Assembly (NCBI GenBank): GCA_016718265.1
Contig: JADKDZ010000002.1
Location: forward strand, 483,938-547,937
Direction: 5' to 3'
Length of the DNA stretch: 64,000 nt
DNA from: Uliginosibacterium sp.
Lineage (GTDB): Bacteria; Pseudomonadota; Gammaproteobacteria; Burkholderiales; Rhodocyclaceae
Shown: piece after piece, positions 8,333 to 17,537 of the stretch
How the letters are laid out: every line of letters begins with the position of its first letter
Position numbering within the stretch: position 1 is the stretch's first letter
The notes under the pieces: model-generated
Database searches by the model: none
What the model was told of the DNA's origin: nothing
What the model saw: only the letters and a program-made list of their open reading frames with translations
Position numbers and translations under genes: made by a program

Positions 8333-8859
8333 ATGCTTCAATCACGGCCGGACAGCGAGGAAACCTCAACGGACGCGGCGACCGCTTCGCCGTCAGGGCG
8401 TGGCCTGCCGACCACCACGCGCGTCGCAGAAGAACCCTGCGACGCAAGCCTGCTCTTCAAGCGCCGGGTCGAGGCAAATGGCAACGCGGCCAATATTGCG
8501 GATCTCGCCGTCGTGACATGGCATGACGTCCTGAACGTCTTGTCGCCGGTGATTGGGCCGGGAGGCGTCGCGGAGCTGTACAAGCGCAGCTTGCATCTCG
8601 TCTGCGCCGACTACCCCTGGCTGAGCGCGGTCACGAGGGCACACGCAAGCCGGGTGACTTCACGGTATTGCGGGCAACGCTCACGCAGCAGACCCGTGCG
8701 CTTTCCATCGAGGCCAACAGTGCGTTGCTGAAGGCTTTCTATGATCTGCTGAGTCGCTTGATCAGGACGGCGCTTGCCGACCGGTTGCAACCATCCCCGA
8801 TCGTGAAGCGCTGCCGCCACGGTTCCGCACAGGAGGCCTCGCCATGCGCAAAGCCATGA
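8333..8859 (+). CDS. Conserved protein of the KaiC/diguanylate-cyclase operon, frameshifted
   Basis: The product is a soluble, mostly helical protein of about 175 residues with no assigned function. A conserved-looking core carries NGNAANIADLAV, a GPGGVAELYKRSL segment and PWLSAV. The ATG at 8333 has GGGAGG upstream. The frame breaks near 8631: one added base joins PWLSAV to HEGTRKPGDF and keeps a good helical C-terminus up to 8859, overlapping the start of the KaiC-like gene by 16 bp. From memory, similar proteins accompany signalling genes in other Proteobacteria, but I cannot name a family. The break looks like a sequencing deletion. Confidence 0.6.
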
Positions 8860-10325
8860 TCAAACGGCTTCAGACAGGCGTTCCCGGGCTGGACGAAATC
8901 CTCGGTGGCGGCTTGCCGGAGCTCTCTTTCAATCTGCTGGCCGGGGCCCCAGGCAGTGGCAAAACCAGTCTGGCGCACCAGATGATGTTTGCAATGGCGA
9001 CACCGGAGCGCCCCGCACTGTACTTCACCGTACTGGGCGAACCCCCGCTCAAGATGCTGCGTTATCAGCAGCAGTTTGACTATTTTGATATTGACAAGCT
9101 CAACCGCTCGATCCGGTTTATCAATCTGGCTGAAGAGGCCGGGCTGGGCAGCCTTGACAAGGTGCTCCGGCATATCGTGGCCGAGGTCGAGACGCACGAG
9201 CCCGGCTTTGTGTTCGTCGACTCCTTCCGCTCGTTGACCTTGAGCAGTCCGAACGAGGGAAGCACCTTCTTCAGTCTGCAACGCTTCGCCCAGGAACTGG
9301 GGGTACTGATGGCCAGCTGGCAAGCGACGACGTTTCTGATTGGCGAGTATGCCGAATTGCATGAGCCTAACCCGCTCTTTACAGTGTCTGACGGGCTGAT
9401 CTGGCTCCGCCAAAGCGTGCAGGGCAACTCGATGGTTCGCAAGATCGAGATCTTGAAAATGCGTGGACAGGCTACCCAGCCTGGATCCCACACGTTTCGC
9501 ATGAGCGCGAACGGCATTCAGGTGTTCGCCGTGCCACCCCTGAGCAGCTACCCCAAGCTGGCGCCCGAGTTCTCCGCCAAAGCACGGCTCTCGATGGGCA
9601 TTCCGGGTCTGGACGAGATGCTCGGCGGGGGCTTGCCACGCGGATACTTCTTGCTCGTGGCGGGGCCTTCAGGCTCAGGGAAAAGTATCCTCGCCGGGGC
9701 ATTTCTGGATGAAGGGGCACGCGTCGGCGAGATTGGGATCATTGCGGCTTTCGAGCGCCGGTGGATCCATTCGCGTGGTGAGCACGTGGCGGCCTTGGTC
9801 CGGGCCGGTCAGATCTCCGTGGTCGATACGGAATCCAGCGATCTGTCGGTCGAAGAGCTCGGCTTGCTACTGATGGCCGAGATTCGACGATTGGACGCGC
9901 GTCGTGTTGTCATCGACTCCCTTTCTGGCTTCGAGCTGGCGCTGGCGCCGAGCTTGCGCAAAGATTTCCGCCAGTCGCTGGCACGCATGCTTGCCGCGCT
10001 GGCAAGTACTGGTGCGACAGTTCTGATGACAGTGGCGCTGGAAAATCACGATGCTGGTTTTCACCTTAGCCCGGACGGGGCTGCGCTTCTATCCGATGCC
10101 ATCATCGTGCAGCGGTATGTAGAGACAGACGGCAGACGGCAGCGCGTGCTGAGCGTCCTCAAAGTACGGTCGAGTGACCATTCAAGCACGCTGCACCGCT
10201 ACCACATCGACGACGAGGGCATGCGGATTGGCGAGCCCCTCGCGGCCCGCGCCTGGACTCACGGCCGGCGTCTGTCACGACAGCAGAATTCTCGTGCCGT
10301 CACCTCCGGCTTCGGGATGACTTAG
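8844..10325 (+). CDS. KaiC-like circadian-clock-family ATPase (two RecA domains)
   Basis: This is a 493-residue tandem RecA/RadA-type ATPase. Domain 1 has Walker A GAPGSGKT (residues 34-41) and a Walker B-like FVFVDS. Domain 2 has Walker A GPSGSGKS (about 272-280) and RVVIDSLSGFELA. Both domains start with the GIPGLDEMLGGGLP-type signature. Cyanobacterial KaiC is the clock core; in non-cyanobacteria, KaiC-like proteins act in stress adaptation or signalling and KaiA/KaiB are usually missing, as here. A strong AGGAGG site supports the ATG at 8844. It is followed 14 bp later by a GGDEF gene, implying linked cyclic-di-GMP output. Confidence 0.88.
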   Translation: MRKAMIKRLQTGVPGLDEILGGGLPELSFNLLAGAPGSGKTSLAHQMMFAMATPERPALYFTVLGEPPLKMLRYQQQFDYFDIDKLNRSIRFINLAEEAGLGSLDKVLRHIVAEVETHEPGFVFVDSFRSLTLSSPNEGSTFFSLQRFAQELGVLMASWQATTFLIGEYAELHEPNPLFTVSDGLIWLRQSVQGNSMVRKIEILKMRGQATQPGSHTFRMSANGIQVFAVPPLSSYPKLAPEFSAKARLSMGIPGLDEMLGGGLPRGYFLLVAGPSGSGKSILAGAFLDEGARVGEIGIIAAFERRWIHSRGEHVAALVRAGQISVVDTESSDLSVEELGLLLMAEIRRLDARRVVIDSLSGFELALAPSLRKDFRQSLARMLAALASTGATVLMTVALENHDAGFHLSPDGAALLSDAIIVQRYVETDGRRQRVLSVLKVRSSDHSSTLHRYHIDDEGMRIGEPLAARAWTHGRRLSRQQNSRAVTSGFGMT

Positions 10326-10339
10326 GCCGCGCGCCGATC

Positions 10340-11095
10340 ATGGCTGACAGCCCGGAAACGCCCGAGGTCCGTACGGCCAAACGTGCGTTGCTGCGGCTGG
10401 AGCAGCGGACAGCGGCCACGCGTGGCGAGCTGACGCGTCTCAGGAGCGAGCTCGCGGCGGTGAGATTGCAGCGTGAGCTCGCGCCCGCCAGCGTACTCGT
10501 GGCGGCCAACGAGCAACTCGTCATCTCCGCCTTGCAAGCCGACAGCCTGGCCGAGACAGCAAAATCCGAGCTGAGCGAATTGGCGCGGACCAGCCAGCGT
10601 GATGCCTTGACCGATACGCCCAATCGCGCCCTGATGCTCGACCGGCTGAAGCAGGCAATTGCGACGGCTAAGCGGAACAGCAAGCGCTTCGCTGTGCTGT
10701 TCCTGGACCTCGACAAGTTCAAGCTGATCAACGATAGCCTGGGTCATGCGACGGGTGACGAGGTCCTGAAGTTGACGGCGCGGCGGGTTGAGTCGGTGCT
10801 GCGTCATTCCGATACCGTCAGTCGTCATGGCGGAGACGAGTTCCTGGTGTTGCTGGCGGATGTCAATGCGCCGGCAGACGCTGCAAAAATCGCCGCAAAA
10901 ATGCTGGCAGCAATCTGCGCTGACTGTGAAGTGTGCAGTCACCGCGTTGCGCTGTCCGCGAGCATAGGCATCGCCTTATACCCCGAAGACGCGCTGGAAG
11001 CTGCAGAGCTGATCGATCATGCCGACGCCGCCATGTATCACTCCAAGAAGCAGGGCCCCGGGGGGTTCGGGTTCTACGCGAAAGCGCAGGGCTAA
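10340..11095 (+). CDS. Diguanylate cyclase (GGDEF) with N-terminal coiled coil
   Basis: This 251-residue cytoplasmic enzyme should make cyclic di-GMP from two GTP. Residues about 10-85 are a charged helical, probably coiled-coil region with no transmembrane or PAS domain. The GGDEF domain follows, with DALTDTPNRALM at its start and an intact HGGDEF at about 163-168. An RxxD (RHSD) lies five residues before GGDEF, matching the inhibitory I-site, so product feedback is likely. With no sensor domain of its own, it is presumably controlled by a partner; the KaiC-like protein and the 8333 product are the obvious candidates. Confidence 0.92.
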   Translation: MADSPETPEVRTAKRALLRLEQRTAATRGELTRLRSELAAVRLQRELAPASVLVAANEQLVISALQADSLAETAKSELSELARTSQRDALTDTPNRALMLDRLKQAIATAKRNSKRFAVLFLDLDKFKLINDSLGHATGDEVLKLTARRVESVLRHSDTVSRHGGDEFLVLLADVNAPADAAKIAAKMLAAICADCEVCSHRVALSASIGIALYPEDALEAAELIDHADAAMYHSKKQGPGGFGFYAKAQG

Positions 11096-11282
11096 GACAC
11101 GCGGCTTGCGCAAGGGTGCGTCAACGTACAGACACTGAGGCCACGCAGGGTCACGCTACTCATGTGAGCCGGACATGCCGTAGGAATTTCGCGTTTCACG
11201 TCTTCACCGGCCGGGAAAGACGGCTGGTATCCGTGTCGCGACCCGGGCCTGGATCGTCACAGCCAACCGACAGGAGTTTGCC

Positions 11283-11480
11283 ATGAACAGAGATCAAGTC
11301 AGTGGAATAGCCAGAAATCTGGCAGGCATTGTGCAGGAGCGCGCCGGCAAGATCGTAGGCAGTCGGCGACAGCAGATCCGTGGTCAGGAACGCCAGATTG
11401 AAGGCCATGCCCGGAAGATACTCGGTGACGCGCGAGCGCGTGTAAAGGAAGCCTTTACCGGAGGCCGGACCGGTGCTTAG
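11283..11480 (+). CDS. CsbD-like small stress protein
   Basis: This is a 65-residue basic protein with the CsbD-type layout (MNRDQVSGIARNLAG, then AGKIVGSRRQQ). It is more Arg/Gln-rich and diverged than the copy at 4028-4204. ACAGGAG lies 7 bases before the ATG. It is monocistronic: 187 bp separates it from the cyclase gene and about 100 bp from the lipoprotein pair. Function is unknown beyond the family's link to stress. Confidence 0.75.
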   Translation: MNRDQVSGIARNLAGIVQERAGKIVGSRRQQIRGQERQIEGHARKILGDARARVKEAFTGGRTGA

Positions 11481-11576
11481 AAGCCGGCACGGAAGGATCT
11501 ACCCCGACGAACTGACGCGGCAGCGCACGCAGATGCGCATGCAACGTCGCCCAAGCGTACTTGCCAAGGAGGCATC

Positions 11577-11972
11577 ATGACTACTCAAGATATTCCCCGG
11601 AATCCGGGCCGCGTGGCGGCACGACTGCCTGTCGCGATTTCACTCTGCCTGCTGGCCGCCTGTGCCAGTGTGCCAGCACCGTCGGCACAAATGGCGGTGG
11701 CCGAGGCTGCCGTCCAGCGCGCCAGCACAAGCAGCACGAGCGAGAACGCCAGCAGCGAGCTGCAGATCGCAACAAGCAAGCTCGACAAGGCTCGTCTGGC
11801 CTTGGCCGCAAAAGACTTTGAGCGGGCCGGCCAACTCGCCGAGCAGGCTGAACTGGACGCACAGGTCGCCGAGTTGCACGCCCAGAGTGCGCGTTCGCGC
11901 AAGGCTGCGCAGGAATCGAAAGATGCCGCCAGCGCGCTGCGCGAGGAAATCAATCGCAAGACTCTCCATTGA
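11577..11972 (+). CDS. DUF4398-type outer-membrane lipoprotein
   Basis: This is a 131-residue lipoprotein precursor. The hydrophobic signal ends in a lipobox, LLAAC, at about residues 25-29. The mature part is a long Ala/Gln/Glu-rich helix (about 40-125), as in DUF4398 proteins. GGAGG lies 8 bases before the ATG. It is 18 bp upstream of an OmpA-type lipoprotein whose N-terminal half is of the same helical kind, so they are probably one operon and may bridge outer membrane and peptidoglycan together; that role is inference. Confidence 0.85.
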   Translation: MTTQDIPRNPGRVAARLPVAISLCLLAACASVPAPSAQMAVAEAAVQRASTSSTSENASSELQIATSKLDKARLALAAKDFERAGQLAEQAELDAQVAELHAQSARSRKAAQESKDAASALREEINRKTLH

Positions 11973-11990
11973 ACAGAGAAGGAGCTAAAA

Positions 11991-12980
11991 ATGAAAATCA
12001 GATATCTATGCCTTGCCAGCTTGTCGGCTGCCCTGGTTGCCTGCAACACGATGCCTGCCGGCAATTCGGCGCTCGACGCTGCCAGCGAGCACTTCAGGTC
12101 TGCGCAGCTGGATTCACAAGTCACCACCTGGGCGCCCGATGAATTGAAACGCGCGGGCGATTCGCTGCATCTTGCAGAGCGTGCGTGGGAGCAGGGCGAA
12201 CGCGCAGAGAAGATTGACCATCTGTCCTACATGGCCGAGCAGCGCGTGGTGATTGCGCGGGAGACCGCGTCGAGCAAGGCAGCACAGGCAGTCACCGCTG
12301 GCGCCGCGGCGGCACGCGACAAGATGCGTCTTGATCTGCGGACAGCCGAAGCCGATACCGCACAGCAGCAGCTCGCGGTCGCCCAGCAGAGCAATCTCCA
12401 GAAAACAGCCGAGCGGGATCGCGCCATGAGCGACGCCGAGCAGGACAGGCAGGCGCTGGCGCTGCGGAGCAGCGAGTTTGAAGCCGCCCAGTGGCAGCTG
12501 GCTCAGGCGCAGCAGGATGACGCGAGCAAGGGCCTTGCCCTCGAGCGCAGCGCGGCCCGGCTCAATGATCTGGAATCTCAGCTCAGCGCACTGAATGCGC
12601 GTCAGACCCCGCGTGGCATGGTGGTGACGCTGGGTGACGTGCTCTTTGACACCGGGCAGTCTTCCATGCTGGCCGGCGGCGACCATAACCTTGCGAAACT
12701 CGCGGAGTTCTTTACACGCAATCCGCTGCGGCGCGCCATGATTGAAGGCTATACGGACAACGTGGGTACGACGGCCTCGAACTATGAGCTCGCGGATCGG
12801 CGTGCGAACACTGTCATGGTCACGCTCGTTCGGATGGGCGTTCCATCGGACAGATTGCAGACTCACGCCTACGGCGAAGAGAGTCCGGTCGCCAACAATG
12901 ACACGGCAGCAGGTCGGCAGATGAATCGCCGTGTCGAGATCGTCTTCGCTCAGCTGAGTGACGAAGTCACCGTGAAGTAA
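11991..12980 (+). CDS. OmpA-family peptidoglycan-binding lipoprotein
   Basis: This 329-residue lipoprotein precursor has the lipobox ALVAC at about residues 14-18. A long helical, probably coiled-coil region fills about 25-200. The C-terminal OmpA domain (about 210-320) starts at TLGDVLFDTGQSSM and carries EGYTDNVGT and the closing NRRVEIV, typical peptidoglycan-binding features. The coiled coil suggests a periplasmic spacer tethering outer membrane to cell wall. AAGGAG precedes the ATG, and a terminator follows the stop. Confidence 0.92.
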   Translation: MKIRYLCLASLSAALVACNTMPAGNSALDAASEHFRSAQLDSQVTTWAPDELKRAGDSLHLAERAWEQGERAEKIDHLSYMAEQRVVIARETASSKAAQAVTAGAAAARDKMRLDLRTAEADTAQQQLAVAQQSNLQKTAERDRAMSDAEQDRQALALRSSEFEAAQWQLAQAQQDDASKGLALERSAARLNDLESQLSALNARQTPRGMVVTLGDVLFDTGQSSMLAGGDHNLAKLAEFFTRNPLRRAMIEGYTDNVGTTASNYELADRRANTVMVTLVRMGVPSDRLQTHAYGEESPVANNDTAAGRQMNRRVEIVFAQLSDEVTVK

Positions 12981-13009
12981 ATGCACGCTCGCATGCGTGT
13001 CCGCATCGC

Positions 13010-13040
13010 GCCCGCCCGGTGATAACCCGGCGGGCGTTTT
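13010..13040 (+). terminator. Rho-independent terminator after the OmpA lipoprotein gene
   Basis: GCCCGCC (13010-13016) pairs with GGCGGGC (13029-13035) and is followed by GTTTTGG. It lies 30 bp past the stop at 12980. Confidence 0.75.
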
Positions 13041-13062
13041 GGCTCATAGCAAGGAAACAGGC

Positions 13063-13488
13063 ATGAAACATCTGATTATTACATTGGGATTGCTGGCTTC
13101 GTCAGCCTTTGCAGCGGATGTGGGGATATCGGTCAATATCGGGCAACCCGGTTTTTACGGGCGTATCGATATCGGCGACTACCCCCGGCCGCCCCTGGTC
13201 TACCGGCAGCCGCGCCTCGTCGAGCACATGTCGCCGAGGCGTCCGCCAATCTACCTGAATGTGCCACCCGGGCATGCCCGAAACTGGCGCCGCTATTGCC
13301 GTGACTACGACGCGTGCGACGAGCGAGTCTATTTTGTCGACAATCGCTGGTACACGCGTGAATACGTCCCGCGGTATCAGGCGCACGCACGCGGTCGCTA
13401 CGAGGAGCGGCGCGACGCTCGCCGGGATCACAGGCAGGCGCCTCGCCGCGGCAACGGTCGCGACCGTGATTGGGAGCATGGGCACTGA
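13063..13488 (+). CDS. Secreted basic protein of unknown function
   Basis: This is a 141-residue precursor with a short Sec signal peptide cut after about residue 18 (ASSAFAAD). The mature part is rich in Pro, Tyr and Arg and ends in an Arg/His/Asp-rich tail of about 40 residues. Two cysteines (C-RDYDA-C) could form a disulfide. AAGGA lies 8 bases before the ATG at 13063. Similar small periplasmic proteins are common in Betaproteobacteria but have no assigned function. It is flanked by terminators on both sides, so it is its own unit. Confidence 0.7.
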   Translation: MKHLIITLGLLASSAFAADVGISVNIGQPGFYGRIDIGDYPRPPLVYRQPRLVEHMSPRRPPIYLNVPPGHARNWRRYCRDYDACDERVYFVDNRWYTREYVPRYQAHARGRYEERRDARRDHRQAPRRGNGRDRDWEHGH

Positions 13489-13533
13489 GGCACGGTAGTC
13501 AGGTTGACGCCTGACCGCGGCAATCCTCGAAAA

Positions 13534-13557
13534 AAAGCCAGCTCGCAAGCTGGCTTT
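13534..13557. terminator. Bidirectional terminator between convergent genes
   Basis: AAAGCCAGCT (13534-13543) pairs perfectly with AGCTGGCTTT (13548-13557) around CGCA. An A-run lies on the left and TTTCGTTT on the right, serving the secreted-protein gene (+) and the OmpA-like gene (-). Confidence 0.88.
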
Positions 13558-13577
13558 CGTTTGGCAGGACGATGCGC

Positions 13578-14671
13578 TCAAGGGACACGGCGCTCGATGA
13601 CAAATTCCTCCACTTCTACACGGCGATTGGGTTCCAGACAGGCGATCAATGCGCTGCGGCGCGTGTCGCTGCACTCTACGACGGGGTTGCTCTCCCCTCG
13701 GGCCACAGCGCTCAGACGACCTGCGTCGACACCCTTGTCACTCAGATACGCCTTGACAGAATCTGCACGACGTTGAGAGAGCTTCATGTTGTACTTCTCT
13801 GAGCCGAGCCGGTCGGTGTAGCCAGTGATGGTGATGCTGGTGATCTCCGGCTTGCGATTCAATACATCGGCAATCTCGTCTAGCTTTGGCTGGGGCATAT
13901 GCAGTTCGGAACGATCGAATGCAAACAGCTCGGTTGACGACAAGGTATAGCGCTCAAAGCGCGGCGCGGGAGGTGGCGTGACTACCGGTGTGACTTCTTT
14001 GGCGGCAGGCGGTGGGGGAGGTGGCGGGGCAGGTGTATCGAGTCGTGCAATCGGCATGGGCGCCGGCGCAACAGTGGCTGTCTTGCCAAATGCGTAGGTG
14101 ACGCCAAGCGTGGCGATATTGGTGCCTGCGTGGTCGAATCCCACATCGCTGCTGTGAAGGAATGCACGCGTATGGCGCACGTCGGCCTGTACCCCCCACT
14201 TCTCGTTGAAGGAGTACTGGGCGCCTACGCCAACGTTCACGTAAGGCGAGGTATGGGCGGTGTTCAGGGTCGGGCTATTGACCTTGTCAAACTCCGCGCC
14301 GCCACCCAGCAGGATGAAGGGGCGGAAGCGATTGCGCGAGAACATGTAGAGGGCGTCGGCACCAAACATGTTCTGGCGATACCGCATCTCACCCGGATGT
14401 GATCTCGAAAACGTGGCGCCAAACTGCAGGTCCCATGCGGGGAGAGATACTTTCCCAGGCGCAATCCGACGCCGGGGCCGCGATGGTCCGTCCCGAAGTC
14501 GGTGTCCGGGTCAAACCCGTTGATGCTCGGGATCACATACCACGCCGGGTTGTACGGGACGACCCGAGGGGGCGGGTTAGTTTGTGCCTGCGCTGCCCCG
14601 GAAGACAGGATCCCCATGAGGGAAAGCGCGACGACGGTTCGCGTCATTGTCATGCATGTATTGGTGTTCAT
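13578..14671 (-). CDS. OmpA-family outer-membrane protein (beta-barrel plus OmpA domain), frameshifted
   Basis: The restored product is about 364 residues. It has a Sec signal (MNTNTC... to AAQAQ), an eight-strand OmpA-like barrel (about 30-215) ending in a strand VTYAFG, a Pro-rich linker, and a C-terminal OmpA domain with TGYTDRLGS and NRRVEVEEF. The gene is split at about 14431-14436: one added base makes the sequence read HWDLQFGATFSRS and joins the two halves. It should anchor the outer membrane to peptidoglycan. The break is probably a sequencing deletion, because both halves remain well conserved. Confidence 0.85.
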
Positions 14672-14975
14672 GTATACCTCGTGTGTTGTGCTTCAGCCAT
14701 GGTGCGGGGCAGCTGCAGTCGAATGTTCAATTTGCAGCCCCGTTTCATCGCCTCGGCGGAGTCAGGTATGCCGGATCCGGTTCATTCCGTAGAGTCCGAT
14801 AAATCCAATAGCATGATGCGCGCAGGAGACGAGTCGGTCTGTACGTTGTCGTACCAAGACCAGAGAAGACGGGGCAGTGATTCCGCTGCCGGACGGCGCA
14901 AGTTTCTTCCTGCCGCGTGACCACTCACGCAGTCAGGCCGGGCAACCCGGATCGCGATACGCCGCTGGAAGCGAC
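14672..14975. other. 304-bp intergenic region with no recognised gene
   Basis: The region lies between the OmpA-like gene start and the end of the next Crp/Fnr gene, both on the minus strand. It must hold the OmpA-like promoter, but no clear -35/-10 pair or operator stood out. Short frames here have no ribosome sites. Confidence 0.5.
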
Positions 14976-15665
14976 TCAGGACATCATGCGCACATAGGTA
15001 CTGCAGTTTGCGGCATAGCAGGTACATGCTGCGTCTTCCAGGCCTTTGCGGTTGATGACAGTCAGCTCGCCGCGGCGATAAGCGATCAGCCCGTTGCGTT
15101 GCAATACCCCGGCCGCCATGGTGATACCCACCCGACGAACGCCAAGCATGTAGGCCAATAACTCATGGGTCACATGAAAAGTGTCCGCCTGCGCGCAGTC
15201 GTGACTCATCAGCAGCCAGCGCGCCAGGCGCGGGCCGATCAGGTGAAATCGCAGGCAGGTAGCGGAGGCCATGAGCTGAACCATCAGAACGTAGAGATAG
15301 CGATTCAGTATCCGCTGCAATCGTTTGCTTCTGCCTAGCACCGTATGGAAGTCGACTGCTGTAATGCGGAATGCATGGCCTGCGCCTTGTACCAGGGCGT
15401 CCAGCGGCGCAATGGCGACACCAAGCGCGAGTTGGGAGCCGAGCATGCCTTCATTGCCGATCATGCCGACCTCCAGGCTCGGGTGCCCGTCTGAAGCAAG
15501 CAGTGAAATGAATCCGGCAGTGGGAAAATACGCGTGCAGCGTGGGCTCGCCGCGCGTGCTGATGATTTCCGACAGCTGTAAATCGACGACTTCGCACACA
15601 TCCAGAATCAGCGTGCGGTCCTGCCGCGGAAGCAGGGCGATCAGGTGGTTGTCAGCAGCGCTCAC
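14976..15665 (-). CDS. Crp/Fnr-family transcriptional regulator (paralogue B, diverged)
   Basis: This is a 229-residue regulator with a cyclic-nucleotide-binding-like fold (about 10-130) and a winged helix around THELLAYMLGVRRVGITMAA (about 165-185). It is clearly more distant from the other two copies in the window. I chose GTG at 15665 because GGAG lies 8 bases upstream and VSAADNHLIALLP aligns with the starts of the paralogues; the frame is open to 15884. The ligand is unknown. Confidence 0.85.
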   Translation of the reverse strand: MSAADNHLIALLPRQDRTLILDVCEVVDLQLSEIISTRGEPTLHAYFPTAGFISLLASDGHPSLEVGMIGNEGMLGSQLALGVAIAPLDALVQGAGHAFRITAVDFHTVLGRSKRLQRILNRYLYVLMVQLMASATCLRFHLIGPRLARWLLMSHDCAQADTFHVTHELLAYMLGVRRVGITMAAGVLQRNGLIAYRRGELTVINRKGLEDAACTCYAANCSTYVRMMS

Positions 15666-15899
15666 AGCGGTCTCCAGTGCGATGCGGGTGGCCGTGGAGG
15701 CTTTCCGTCGCAGGTTAAGGGGCTTCGTGGCTGGCAGTTGGCGACGCGTCCGCCAAGCGGGCGCCGAGTTGTTGAACGAGAAGCAGAGGAGCGCGCTCGC
15801 CGAGCCTGGGTAAGCCAACCAGCAAGGAGCAGAGTCTGGCGGGGATAGCATCGGTGGACTGTCTGCCACCGTACGCAGCCGCAAGAATTTATGCTTGCG

Positions 15900-16609
15900 T
15901 CAGGAAGCCAGTTTCGCGGGGAGCAGCCGGTCGTACTCCGTCTTGACGACCGCATAACACTCGCAAGTGCGCTTTTCGAGTCCGGCGCGGTCGAGCACAG
16001 AAATGTGGCCGCGTGCGTAGCGGATCAGACCTGCATGCTGAAGCTTGAGCGCCGCTTCAGTCACCCCTCGCGACGCACGCCCAGCATGTTTGCGATCAGC
16101 TCCTGCGTCATGACGAGATCGTTCCCTTGCAGGCGGTCAAGGCTCAACAGCAACCAGCGGCAAAGCTGCTGATCCAGCGAGTGATGGCGATTGCAGACGG
16201 CGGTCTGGGCCATCTGGGTAATGAGCGCCTGGGTATAGCGCAACAGCAGATGCAAAACGGGGCCCGCAAGGTCGAACTCGGTTTTCATGGTCCGCGCGCT
16301 CAGCCTGAAGCCGTTGCCCGCGCTCTGCACGACGGCGCGGCTTGGCGTGGAATTCCCGCCCATGAACAGGGAGATGCCGACAACACCTTCGTTGCCGACG
16401 ACAGCGATTTCGGCCGATGCGCCGTTCTCCATCACGTAGAGCAGCGAGACGATTGCGGTGGTAGGGAAATAGACGTGGCTCAGCGTCCGCCCCGATTCAT
16501 AGATGACCTGGCCGAGCGGCATGACAACTGCCTCCAGCTCAGGTTGCCAGCGCAGCCATTCGGCGGCCGGTAGTGATGCGAGCAACTGGTTGTCTTTGGG
16601 ATCGGACAT
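15900..16609 (-). CDS. Crp/Fnr-family transcriptional regulator (paralogue C), frameshifted
   Basis: This regulator of about 236 residues is closely similar to the 4388-5107 protein (shared stretches include SRAVVQS, LLLRYTQALITQM and QTAVCNRHHSL). The ATG at 16609 has AGGAG 6 bases upstream. The frame stops inside the winged helix after MLGVRREG. One extra C in the C-run at 16064-16067 restores VTEAALKLQHAGLIRYARGH and carries on to a stop at 15900 with the paralogue's C-terminus. Either a homopolymer error or a recent pseudogene is possible; the intact downstream frame favours an error. Confidence 0.8.
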
Positions 16610-16884
16610 TAGGACTCCTGGCGTGTGGGGTGGGGAAGGGTCAAACGGGCGCAGGTGTGGCACCTTCTGCGGAGCATAGGGCCGGGCGGCTGTCCAGTAT
16701 GTGCGGTATCGAACATAGGGCGCGGTTGAGCCAGTGTATGGCAGCGCACAGAGTCCGCACAGCGTTTGCGCTAACTTCAGCGGGGCTCGCGATTCCACGG
16801 GCCTGTGTGTGGCCAAGCCGTGCGGGCTTGCGCGCAGGCGCTGGGTACACACCCGTGGCGAGCCGATCTGGAATGAGGAGAGAC

Positions 16885-17439
16885 ATGGGGCTGTTTTCAA
16901 TGGAGCATGGCGCGCTCTCGTATGACGCTGATTTCGCCGTCTATGGCATCGCGGTCGCATCGGGTGCGCTGACCTTGCTCATCGCCGGGCCGTCGGCGCA
17001 GGCGGGCCTGCTTGGTTTGCTCTTGATGCTTGGCGTCGTGGTCTGGACGCTGGTCGAATACCTGCTTCACCGCTTCGTGCTGCACAGGCTGCCGCCTTTC
17101 AGGCGCTGGCACGATCTGCATCATCAGCGCCCCAAAGCCCTGATCAGTACGCCGACGATTTTCAGCGCGAGCCTGATACTGGTGCTTGTTTCGCTGCCGG
17201 TCTGGATTGCTGCCGGTCCATGGCCAGCCTGTGCCATGACGCTTGGCGTCGTGACGGGCTATCTGCTGTACTCGATTACCCATCATGCAACGCATCACTG
17301 GCACGGGCGCAGTGCATGGTTGGCGCGTCGAAAACGCTGGCATGCATTGCATCACCACAGACTGGACGCGCCGGGGTACTACGGGGTCACAAACAGTTTC
17401 TGGGACCGGGTGTTTGGCAGCGCTGGCAAGCAAGCTTGA
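16885..17439 (+). CDS. Fatty acid hydroxylase / sterol desaturase family membrane protein
   Basis: This is a 184-residue membrane protein with about four hydrophobic segments and the di-iron histidine motifs of the family: HRFVLH, HDLHH (about 75-79), HHATHHWH (about 135-142) and HALHHHR (about 155-161). Members hydroxylate or desaturate lipids using O2 and a bound di-iron centre; the substrate here is unknown, with membrane or PHA-related fatty acids possible. GAGGAG lies 5 bases before the ATG at 16885. It fits the membrane-adaptation theme of its neighbours. Confidence 0.85.
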   Translation: MGLFSMEHGALSYDADFAVYGIAVASGALTLLIAGPSAQAGLLGLLLMLGVVVWTLVEYLLHRFVLHRLPPFRRWHDLHHQRPKALISTPTIFSASLILVLVSLPVWIAAGPWPACAMTLGVVTGYLLYSITHHATHHWHGRSAWLARRKRWHALHHHRLDAPGYYGVTNSFWDRVFGSAGKQA

Positions 17440-17537
17440 TTGTGCGAGCGCTGCGCAAGATCTATTCAAAGTGCGGGGAGCCTGTATCCATGAGGCGCTC
17501 CGCGCTGCTGTCAGTCACCCGCGTCGCGAAAGCCGAC

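Noticed and set aside
15900..16609. Calling the third Crp/Fnr gene a true pseudogene
   Set aside because: Only one C in a C-run is missing and everything downstream is intact, like the other breaks in this window; a real recent loss cannot be excluded but is less likely.
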